A stretch of DNA of 64,000 nucleotides, taken from NCBI GenBank assembly GCA_029959085.1, contig JARWIR010000018.1, positions 16,119,001 through 16,183,000 of the forward strand, written 5' to 3'. Made by a program: the position numbers and the translations under genes. Source of the stretch: Nemophila menziesii (lineage: Eukaryota > Streptophyta > Magnoliopsida > Boraginales > Hydrophyllaceae). Below, one piece after another: positions 55,351-64,000 of this stretch. The notes below the pieces were generated by a model. That model was not told where the DNA came from. It did not search any database and saw nothing but the letters and a program-made list of their open reading frames with translations. Every line of letters begins with the position of its first letter. Positions within the stretch are counted from its first letter, which is position 1.

Positions 55351-56706
55351 AATGTAAAATTTGACTACTATTTATTTTTAGTAGAAATTCATTTCAAGAA
55401 GTCACCGTTACAGTTACTAATAACTTTTTGTTTGTTTATAACCAGTGCAGTTAGTTATCCGAACAAAAAAGTTAAAAAAGTGTAGTTAGTTTTAATATTC
55501 TCTAGACTAAAACTAGAGTAATTATGATATATTTTAATAATATATACTTAATAATATAATATATTAAATATTTTTTTAATAAAGTATCCCAAATTGTGGA
55601 TTATATCCTTAAGAAAATCCTTGATCTCAATGTTTTCCGTGAATATATTCCACTAAGCCGAGTTACTATTTTTGGCTACGAACGAGCAAGAAGATAATGA
55701 CTACTTGGAATCTTCCTTAGGAGTTGGAAATGAAAATATTTGGAGTATCATGCAGTATAATAAAGCTCAATTTAATATTCAGATTTCTTTTTGGATCAAA
55801 CGTGTGTAAAAAAAAATTGCCTACTTGTATTTATCTCTTCAGGAGGAGGAGTAATTGCTCAAGAATATGCATTTCATTTTCACTTGCTTAGACTACAAAA
55901 TAATTACACCTACTTACGTCTCATTCTTTTTAAATATATAAAGTGTTAGTTTTAAATACTAAAACCATGACCCTACGTGTAGGTGTAGGGATGGTTTACA
56001 CCAGAATTTCCTTGTATGGGATTGACCATTTTGGGTGACTCTTCTACGAGAATAAAAAAAAAGAAACCGAAAATAGTAGATAAAAAAAGAAAGACTTATG
56101 TAGATGATACAAAGTCCGAGTAGATCGATGAACAAAACTCAAGTATTTGCAAGTCATCTGTAATTGGTATTAACAAACTCACAATTAAGGTTAGTTAGTG
56201 TAACTTTGGGTATTAAAGGTATTTTAGGTTTTGAATAATTATACAGTTATGTAATTATTAAGTAAAACATGAATTGAGTATAATTGAGTGATTTTATTAG
56301 TTTTTCTAATTATGGTTCTTGGGATAGGATTTGAAGGATTTAAAGTTGAGTAAATTAGGAACAAATCACCATCTTCTTTTAATTGAATCCTAAATTATTT
56401 TGATATTCGATGTATTATTATGCTAAATGACCCTCCACTTTCCATGATTTGTTTTATAAATAACTCCTTAGTTTATAATAATTAATTTTATAAATTTGTA
56501 ATTTTTTCAAAGCTTTCTTTTTCACTATAAGTTGGGATATGTTATAAATGTGAACTATATTATTTTATAAGCGTTTAGAACAAAAAAAAAAACTATATCA
56601 TTTCAAGCTTGCTTTACTATTTCTCACTTTCGGTGCTATATATGAGTAAATGTTCAACAAGTCTTCTCAGACATGCATATTCAAGAATCTATATTGAAAA
56701 GCTACT
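55351..56706. other. Intergenic AT-rich DNA
   Basis: About 1.35 kb upstream of the zinc-finger gene. I see no coding region, LTR or MITE boundary. The sequence becomes part of a duplicated block at 56707. Confidence 0.55.
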
Positions 56707-57200
56707 TATAATTCGATTTATTTGTAGTCATGGAAAATATGATTTCCATTTGTTATATGTTTTGTTGATTAATTATAAGTTGTGTATATGTATATGAATT
56801 GCTTTTTTATTTTTTATTTTTTTATTTTTTTATTTCTTTATTTTTTGTCAAGTGTACATCACAAAAAAAAAACAAATTGGCTAATTCCTCTATTTTACAT
56901 AAAGTGCTTAAATAACAAATTAATTCAATAAGAGAGGTCACAGACAAATTGGAGAAATCAAAATTTTGTCTAACTCACATGGATAGGTTGTCGATAACAC
57001 AATTGAATTCTCTCTTTATATGACAAGTTTACCAGTATAGAAATCTGTTCATCCATCTTCAGGTCTCAAGAACCATATATAGATTGGATTCTCAATTTGA
57101 TACCTTTTAATTTATTAATTCCTTGAATAATTTCAAGTTTGTCAAGATAAAAAGATTAACTTTGAAAGTTAAGATCAGCAACATATCTCATGGCCAGTAA
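56707..57200 (+). repeat. Duplicated block I, copy 2
   Basis: Matches 3767-5297 without the hAT-type element. The site of that element reads GATTGGATTCTCAATTTGAT here, the unoccupied form. Flanking sequences differ from copy 1 on both sides: no copia on the left, a LINE on the right. Confidence 0.9.
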
Positions 57201-57204
57201 CATG

Positions 57205-58990
57205 ACTCAAATTTCATCTTCCCTTGGTGGTTTAATAAAACATAGACTCATGTTTTTGTGGGCTATATCCCCATTTTTGTCAATCGTAATAGCGCAATAC
57301 CAGATGGTTCCGTAAAAGATACATCATTAAGTCAAATAATATATAAGGTATCATTGAGTATGTTATTTACATTTTGGTCAGAAGTATCTAGATTTTCTCT
57401 AGATATAACCACATCTTCGCAATTGTTGGTTTCGTTATTAAACAGCATTTTGGTGAGACAGTTAGTGCCCGTTTGGAAGTGCTTTTTTGGAGAAGCACTT
57501 AAAAGTGCTTTTAGCATTTTAAGAGTTTTTTTTACCTTGAAAAGCACTTTTCTGAGAAGCACCAAATATGTGCTTCTTAAAAAAAGCACTTTCAATAATT
57601 TTAGATTTCAAAATTATTTTTAATAATTTTTTTAAATTTTGAATTTTATTCCAAAAGCGCTTTTTTACTCTAAAATAAGCACTTCCAAACGGGCCCTTAG
57701 TCTTGTTGATGACATGGATAATGTTCCATGATTTTGAATCGTAAAAAACTTCCATTCTTGTTTTCCATATATTCTAGATTATGATATATATATAGGCTTT
57801 GATGAGATTCCAATCCCGTACATTTTTGTGTAATGGTTGATCGTATGAGAAATCTAGTTACTAATAGATCCTTGAAAATTGTGATCAACTTTAATTTGCA
57901 TTGAAGATTCAGCCCAAATAGCCATACTAAGATGGCATTTAAGAAAGAGATGTTTGATGGATTCATTATCAAGTTCACACCTATCATACGTTGTAGATTG
58001 ATAGTTTTTTTTGTAGGAATTGCCCTGTTATAAATTTTCCAAATGAAGTTTCTGATTTTCGATGAGACATTAAAATGCCAGATGGATTTTCATAGAGAAT
58101 CATTGTTCATTTCTCCCATTCTTGATGACTGGGCTCCATTATCAATATCTTTTTTTATGAGACAATGGTAACCTGTTTTAGTGGAAAATTTTCCGTTCTT
58201 CGTGAATGGCCAAATAATCTTATCATCTTTATCCAATTGCATGATTGAAATCTTACGTTTTTCCATTAATTTCTTCTCGAAGCAAATATTTTCCAATTTT
58301 TGAGTATCCCATCTTGAGAAATCTGAGTTAAAGAGTTCGACAACAAACGTCATTCCAAATGTTAATTTTGAGCCCATTCTCGATCTACCAGATACAATAT
58401 TTTTTACAAAATTTGTAATCTTTTATATATATTGACCCAACTCCACGGTCTCCTTTTTTAAAGCGCATATCCCAAAATTGGTGTTCGGATGATAAATTCC
58501 TTTAAGGATTTTGGCAGCCAAAGAATCTGGGTTATTCAAGATCCTCCATGCTTGGTTTGCAAGAAGTGCAAGATTCGACTTATGAAAGTCTCTAAATCCG
58601 CCGCCCAAATATATGTAGATCTGAACATTTTTTTCCACGCAACCCAGTGAATTCTTTTTTTCTTTCCAGCATTCTACAAAAGTTTGCAATAAGTGCGGAC
58701 AATCTTTTGCAAAACTCTTTCAGAAATTCATAAATGGACATCACATAGTTAGAGATAGATTGAAGAACCTCTTTTATAAAAACTTCTTTCCTGCCATCAG
58801 AGAGAAGATTGGAGATCCAACTAGCTGATTTGTTTAATATCTTTGATATAGCTAAGATTTTAAACTTTGGATCTTTATAGCGTGATAGAAATCCAAGATA
58901 TTTTCTGAGTGACTCAGTACTTCTGATGTTTAAGAGTTAGTTGCAGTATCTTTTTCTTAGTTTCACTTGCTCCAAAAAAGTTGTTCTTGT
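57205..58990 (-). pseudogene. LINE (L1-type) reverse transcriptase 3' part
   Basis: Minus-strand fragments in order: RKYLGFLSRYKDPKFK and SYVMSIYEF-type (58920-58720), GGGFRDFHKSNLALLANQAW and RILNNPDSLAAKILKGIYHP (58600-58480), IIWPFTKNGKFSTKTGYHCL (58215-58150; the zf-RVT region), then a C-terminal part with IYIISIWNIWK-like text (57790) and, beyond a MITE, NETNNCEDVVISRENLDTSD (57430). These are the landmarks of plant LINE ORF2 downstream of the RT core. There are several stops and frameshifts, and the RT catalytic motif itself is not included. No poly-A tail is visible at the 3' side near 57205. Confidence 0.85.
57465..57696. mobile_element. PIF/Harbinger (Tourist-type) MITE in the LINE
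   Basis: A 232-bp element with ends GTGCCCGTTTGGAAGTGCTT and AAGCACTTCCAAACGGGCCC, flanked by TTA at 57462-57464 and 57697-57699. Removing it rejoins the LINE reading (INKT then NCLTKML). Internal repeats of AAGCACTTTT add to the foldback. Confidence 0.9.
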
Positions 58991-60223
58991 ATTTTACCTA
59001 TAAGCGCGTCACTAATGCCAACATGCTTCATAAATAAAGGTAGAATATTCTAGATAATAGGTAATTATACTATATTATCTTAACACATCATAATGCTACA
59101 CTTACTTGGTTGTCCACAAATAATGACAAATATTAAGATAAAAGAAATATGGAAGGGTATAGAAAATAAGAAAGATAAATGGGAAGTATTAAAACCAATA
59201 GTATTAAGAAATAATCATAAACTAAACCATCTGGATAATATTGTACCTAAAAAATGCCTTAATCTAGGTATGTTCCCCGTAGCTACGTTTTTTGTGTATC
59301 TTGTTGTATATGAACAATTATTTCATCACACTGAGCTAAATACCTAGTTATTATTTACTCACGATTTTCCTCCATGCATTCAAACTTAGTATTGGTAATG
59401 TTTCACTATAACTGATTTATAACTAAAGGCTCATGATTAAAAAAAAATATTACAAACTACCCAACTCTAATGGATTTATTACTCAATTCCTCTTTAACCT
59501 TAGAATATCCTCAGTGTATGTATATTAACACCAAGGCGGTAAATATTGAGGGGATGTAGCTGAAATACCTCAAATGATTTGTTGAAGATGGCTTGAACTT
59601 ATACATCATTACCTATTTCTTGATAAACTTCGCCACAACCTCAATGTTTTAGCAATGCAAATGATGTGTGACAATTAATGAATAACAAACAAAACCCAAT
59701 TCCAACAAGGAACGATTATAAATAGGAATAATTATAAATAAGATAACTTACTAACTTTAAATATGATATAATCATCATTCTATGAAATAATGATGATATG
59801 AATGGTACATGGTTGACAATCTGAGTATGCCGTGGCCTTGTGAATAATATGGGACTAATACTCATAAGTCTCATATATATCAATTTTGTTGGGGGTACAT
59901 TCCACAACACCCTTATCCTCATGTTCTTCATCACCACCAACTCTACTCCTACTTTCTCCTCCTATATTTGTTTCACATATTAAAGACTACATTAGACGAA
60001 GACTCTTTTCTCCGGACTATACTAAATTTTATTGTTAGAGCCCCATCAAGATCCAAAATATCATTGGTAGTCTAACAAGCTACTTTTTTCAATACTCAAG
60101 GATCATAGGAGAACGAATAATCAAATGCAAGGTCATTGATTTTTTTGTCAAGACATCAAATTCGTGAGTTCTAATTGATGGTGTTAATACATAATAAAAT
60201 TGTATAAATCAATAAAAGATCAT
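58991..60223. other. Unassigned sequence left of block II copy 2
   Basis: Includes an 84-codon plus-strand frame at 59093-59347 (MLHLLGCPQIMTNIKIKEIW) that matches no family known to me. Its lysine-rich, low-complexity content is compatible with a decayed element. No LTR, MITE end or other gene was recognised in the remaining 1 kb. Confidence 0.4.
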
Positions 60224-61199
60224 GGTTAAGGTTTGACCAATCTACCATACCTAAATTTGTATTTTTCGTGAATTTTATTGAAGATTGTTATCAAGTAATT
60301 AACAAAGATGTATAATTAAACATACACCACAAAGATAATTTCTATAGACAAAGAAAAAAAAGATGAAAACAAAATCTGAAAACAGTTTTTATGAAGAATA
60401 TTATAGGTAAAGAAAAAACTTAAAGGGTACCTTTTTTTACGACCAGAGTTGGATTCATTAATATTACTACTCTGACTGGTGGGTGGAAAAGAATGGAAGG
60501 ATGGTGATTCTTGTATAGAAATAACACCTCCAACAGAACAGCTAAAACTTTCTTTTCCAAAGAAATATATATGACAAATCAGAAAAGACGTCTCTATATT
60601 ATACTTCCTATTTGTCCTTTCTAAAAATTAGAAAAAATATCCAATAATATATATCTATTAAATTATTTAAATATTTTTTTTCTTAATTTTTCCAATGTAA
60701 TATTTAACTAATTAATCAAAAACAATAATGCAATAATAACATTACACTTAATAAATAAGAGTAGTTGACAAAAAAAAGAGCAATATAGTAAAAATATGGA
60801 CTGTCCAAAAAAAAAATATCTTTTTTAATCTTATCATTTGATACGTAATCAATTAATTAATTTTTTTTATAAAAGTAGACACATGTATTTTGATTTTTTT
60901 TTTTCAAATACCATTATTTTAAGAAAAATTATTCCATGCGGTAATACGTATGTTTTTATAAAGTGGTTATGAAAATATACCTAAATTTTATGAATATAAA
61001 TCTTATGAAAATGGTGTCAGCTTTTGATAATGACATGGAACCCATGTTAAAAAGTATAATCTTATATAATATAGCTAACTTTTCATATATATTTTTATAA
61101 AGTGATTAAATCACTATTACCGCATAGAATAACCTTCCTTATTTTAAAGATAAATTATAGTAAAAAGGTTATTTTTTAAATGAATATATAATCATTTGC
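60224..61199. repeat. Duplicated block II, copy 2: F-box start and promoter without the gene
   Basis: Matches 23722-24959 and 30579-30606. Only about the first 13 codons of the F-box gene are included, so this is a promoter and gene-start fragment. It lacks the Tourist MITE (empty site near 60760) and the MULE (single TTTTTTAAA at 61172-61180). Confidence 0.9.
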
Positions 61200-61482
61200 T
61201 GTTAAATATATATCATAATAAATTAGTATTATAATATATTATTATCATATTAAATCAGTTTATTTTGATATTATATATGTTTCTTTGTTAACATAATATT
61301 AGATTTATTGTTCGCTAAATTATTAGTTTTATAAATAGGATCTTACTCTATTGTATTTAATAATAACTCAATATCCAAAATGTAGTCATTCCATTCTTTT
61401 TTGTTCTGTAGCTTTAATGGCTCTTTCATTATAAATATATATTTTTTTCCTTTTTTTCTTTCACTTATTTAAATATCTCACA
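61200..61482 (+). repeat. TRIM 5' LTR
   Basis: A 283-bp LTR with TG/CA ends, a TATA box (TATAAATAGG near 61333) and a following GGGTCGAACCAC stretch in the primer-site position. The tRNA that pairs with it is not clear. Confidence 0.88.
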
Positions 61483-61714
61483 TGGGTCGAACCACAATTC
61501 AAAGTGGTTTTCCGTTATCGATTCATTCACTTTCGTATTTCGTTAATCTCCATCTTCCATGTCACTCCTTCATTATCCTTTCAATCGTTTCCACGCAAAA
61601 AAAACTTTTCTCTTATTCCTTTTAGGAATCGCAATCTTATTCCTCTTGTATAAATCAAAATCCTATTCTTCTCGTAGGAATCGAAATCTTAATCCTCGTG
61701 TAGGATTCTCATGT

Positions 61715-61900
61715 TAGGCCATTCAATGGCCTCGTCTCTTTAGGTCTTTCAAGGTCTCGTCTCGTTAGGCCGTTAGACGGTATCGTCTCGTTAGGCCGTT
61801 AGACGGTCTCGTCTCGTTAGGGCGTCCAATTGTCTCGTTTCGTTAGGACGTCCAATGGTCTCATCTCGGTGTCTCGTTAGGCCATCCAATGGTATTATCT
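61715..61900 (+). repeat. Tandem repeat inside the TRIM
   Basis: About six diverged 29-30 bp units with CGTCTCGTTAGGCCGTTAGA-type cores, alternating with GTCCAATGGT variants. Confidence 0.85.
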
Positions 61901-62097
61901 CAGTAACTCCTTCAACATTCGGTCTTTGGTTTCTGGTTTAATCGTTCCACCTCATCACCGCGCCACGACATCAACATTGTCACCACGCCAATTCATTTGT
62001 TATGCTTCTCGATCAACAAGGCTCAAGACACGTCTTCAATGATCCAGATTTCAAACTCAAGTTACTCTTTATTTTACGTACTTGAGTTTGAGGGGGG

Positions 62098-62383
62098 TGT
62101 TAAATATATTATACCATAATATATTATTTCCATCATTATCATTATCATACTAGATTAATTATTTCCATATTATATTTGTTTCTTTGTTAGCATAGTATTA
62201 GATTTCTTGTCTACCAAGTTATTAGTTCTATAAATAGGATTTCACTATATTGTATTAGAACAACAACTCACAATGGTAGTCCTTCTGCTCTCTTTTTTTC
62301 TCTAGCCTTAATGGCTCAATCATTATTAATATATTATTATTCTTTTCCTATTTTCTCTCTTCCGCTTATTTAAATATCTCACA
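62098..62383 (+). repeat. TRIM 3' LTR
   Basis: A 286-bp partner of the 5' LTR. The two differ noticeably by eye, so the insertion is old. Confidence 0.88.
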
Positions 62384-62429
62384 TTTGATCTTAACTAATA
62401 TAACATTATCCGACCAAAAAAATAAACTA

Positions 62430-62711
62430 GAGTAAATTCCTTTTTTAGGCCATTACTATGTTTAAAAAATATTTTTAGGCCAATTCAAAGTGCCCGTTTT
62501 TAGGCCAAAAGTATTAAAATGTCCATTTTTAGGCCATGTGACTAACTCCATCCGAAAAGTACGTTTCAAAATCCGTTACTTTTTTGATGGAGTTAGTCAC
62601 ATAGCCTAAAAATGAGCATTTTTAATAAGTTTGGCCTAATAATGGACATTTTAAAACGTTTGGCCTAAAAATATTTTAAAACTATAGATAATGACGTAAA
62701 AAAATATACTC
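62430..62711. mobile_element. MULE-type MITE forming a near-complete foldback
   Basis: The ends are GAGTAAATTCCTTTTTTAGG and, on the other strand, GAGTATATTTTTTTACGTC. The long inverted repeats meet around GATGGAGTTAGTCACAT near 62590. AATAAACTA (62421-62429) and AATAAATTG (62712-62720) give a 7 of 9 target duplication. TTTTTAGGCCA recurs on the left arm and TGGCCTAAAAA on the right arm. There is no coding capacity. Confidence 0.85.
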
Positions 62712-64000
62712 AATAAATTGATATAACATTAACATATTTAATTTCAAATTACATATAATATTTATTTTATTTTAACATAATATTTCTTTCTAAAAGTCAA
62801 CTTAGATTCTCGTTTTCATCTTCTTCATCCTGTTGATCAATCTCTTCTGCAAACCTTGATCATTGGAAGCTTCTTCCTCTTTTCTTCAGGATTATCTCGT
62901 GGATGGCACCCAATTTTCAATTTCTTATTTATCTCGAGTTTTTTAAAACTTTTTAGGATTTATCTGTTTGGTTCTTAGCTATCTACATGCATTTCTTTCT
63001 CATTTTGATCCATTTTATTGTTACTTACTCTTCTACTGCTTCTAATTGCATGTTTAATCGCGAGTATATTGAGTATTTGTTGATGGTTTTATTCCTTCGT
63101 TATGGGTTCTTCTATTACTGACCATTTCTTTACAGATTCTCACAACAAGAGTTTTTATACTATGTTCATATGAGCTTCTTTTGTGTGTTTAAGCTATCAT
63201 TGGAGGTTTATTTGGTACATGCATACTAATTTAATCAAGAATTCCAACTCTACAACCTATTCCATGGGTGGTCTGCAAAGGATATCAGATGTGAATCAAC
63301 TTTTTTAAAACATGCCAGACGATTTCTTTCTTCACTATAAGGTTATCAAAACTTTTTTTCATTTCTTCATTGAGGAGCTCACCTTCTTATATTATCTTGA
63401 TATGCTAAAAGCCTTTTCTTATTATTCAATTTCATGGAGAAACAAAGATATTCTTACAAATGGAAAGCTTTATCTGCAACTTATTTATCGTGAGAGTATA
63501 AATTTCTTTTTCTCATAATCGATATTACAAATCTATTTTGTCTCTTCTCCAAAGCAGGGGAAACTTTTTATAGATATAAAATTTTATATCTAAAGATTCT
63601 TCAAATCTTACCTGATATTATTTTGATTCTCATCGGTTTATTTTAGAAGTTTCTTCACGCTACTTTACGCGAATGGCGTATTTCCATCTTCTGGGATGTC
63701 CTAGTTGTGTTTACTCTCTTATTTACACATGGATCGCGGAATATTCTTATGTAGGGACTATTTGCGTATGTTATTTTATCAGAGATATTCGACATTGTTA
63801 TACTTTGGTTGTTCTGCAATTCTAACACATTGGGAATTACAAGAAGAAGATTTGTTATCATAATCAATTATATATTTGTCTATCTGGCCCCTTTTATGGG
63901 ACATTTTACTATATTCTCAAGGTTAGTCGATCTAGCTTCCCTTGGTATACACTTTTTTCTTCATATATCCCTAGCTTGCAAATCTTTACATATTATCTTT
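62712..64000. other. Unassigned 3' end of window
   Basis: About 1.3 kb. A C/T-rich stretch (62808-62890) could be a 5' leader. A 68-codon frame at 63312-63518 (MPDDFFLHYKVIKTFFHFFI), rich in F, Y and I, has no recognised family. No element boundary was found before the end of the window. Confidence 0.4.

Larger units (their letters stand above)
61200..62383 (+). mobile_element. TRIM (terminal-repeat retrotransposon in miniature)
   Basis: The LTRs are 61200-61482 and 62098-62383. Both start TGTTAAATAT and end ATATCTCACA; they share GTTTCTTTGTTA and TTATAAATAGGAT (TATA). A polypurine tract (GAGTTTGAGGGGGG) precedes the second. The flanks TTTGC (61195-61199) and TTTGA (62384-62388) match at 4 of 5 bases. 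The 615-bp interior encodes nothing and holds about six copies of a CGTCTCGTTAGGCCGTTAGA unit (61715-61900). It is non-autonomous and depends on another retroelement. Confidence 0.9.

Noticed and set aside
56609..56797. Short plus-strand frame covering the start of block I copy 2, similar to the tail of the copia frame.
   Set aside because: The similarity comes from the duplicated noncoding block; there is no copia sequence upstream at this copy.
59093..59347. 84-codon plus-strand frame as a gene.
   Set aside because: No recognised domain, lysine/isoleucine-rich AT-biased composition, no promoter or splice evidence; listed only as unassigned sequence.

Overview
This window is nuclear DNA from a flowering plant, most likely a eudicot. 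It is AT-rich and dominated by plant-type transposable elements: Ty1/copia, Ty3/gypsy of the Athila type with a tRNA-Asp primer site, CACTA, Mutator-like (MULE), hAT, PIF/Harbinger and Stowaway MITEs, a LINE and a TRIM. Only two host-type genes are supported: an F-box/DUF295 protein gene (22630-23757, minus) and a small two-finger C2H2 zinc-finger gene (54994-55188, minus) with a 5'UTR intron and TATA box. I saw no tRNA, rRNA, CRISPR or bacterial-style operon.

Layout. 1-3766: 3'-truncated copia polyprotein. 3767-5297: copy 1 of a duplicated block, carrying a 1.03-kb hAT-type element. 5365-6013: end of a CACTA family with GCGAGGACA repeats. 6014-19932: composite CACTA element with a TNP1-type gene, two TNP2 genes in tandem and an inserted LTR. 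20114-20369: Stowaway MITE. 20409-21934: 1.5-kb MULE with a perfect 9-bp target duplication. 22630-23757: F-box gene; its upstream region (23722-24959) is copy 1 of a second duplicated block and holds a Tourist-like MITE. 24960-30578: MULE with a complete-ended CACTA (25349-29879) nested inside it. 30607-30632: stub of a TRIM LTR, cut by an Athila-type element (30633-about 33880). 33900-36349: remnant of a SIRE-type copia element. 36350-44634: full-length but internally deleted Athila element on the minus strand, with CCATG target duplication. 44822-47726: two more LTRs of related families in opposite orientations. 47730-52000: decayed CACTA TNP2. 52620-53509: LTR fragment. 53530-54530: CACTA TNP1 fragment and subterminal repeats. 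54994-55350: zinc-finger gene. 56707-57200: copy 2 of the first block. 57205-58990: LINE with a MITE inside. 60224-61199: copy 2 of the F-box upstream block. 61200-62383: complete TRIM. 62430-62711: MULE-type MITE. The last 1.3 kb is unassigned.

How it fits together. Two blocks occur twice in the same order and orientation (3767-5297 then 23722-30632; 56707-57200 then 60224-61223). The second copies lack the hAT element, the Tourist MITE and the MULE/CACTA, so they act as natural empty sites that date and delimit those insertions. The TRIM LTR start is present in both copies, so it may predate the duplication, with the Athila element landing in it later in copy 1.

Most interesting unexplained patterns: (1) LTRs of several families begin with a short inverted repeat of the LTR terminus itself; (2) a periodic CCTGACGGG motif and a GAATTTAGAATCC block shared by several otherwise different LTRs; (3) 12-bp palindromes followed by a CU-rich leader and an ATG in the 3' region of both a copia and an Athila element; (4) similar tandem arrays upstream of TNP1 in two CACTA families; (5) tandem TNP2 duplication whose junction is a perfect palindrome. 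All coordinates and similarities are by eye; no search or alignment program was run.
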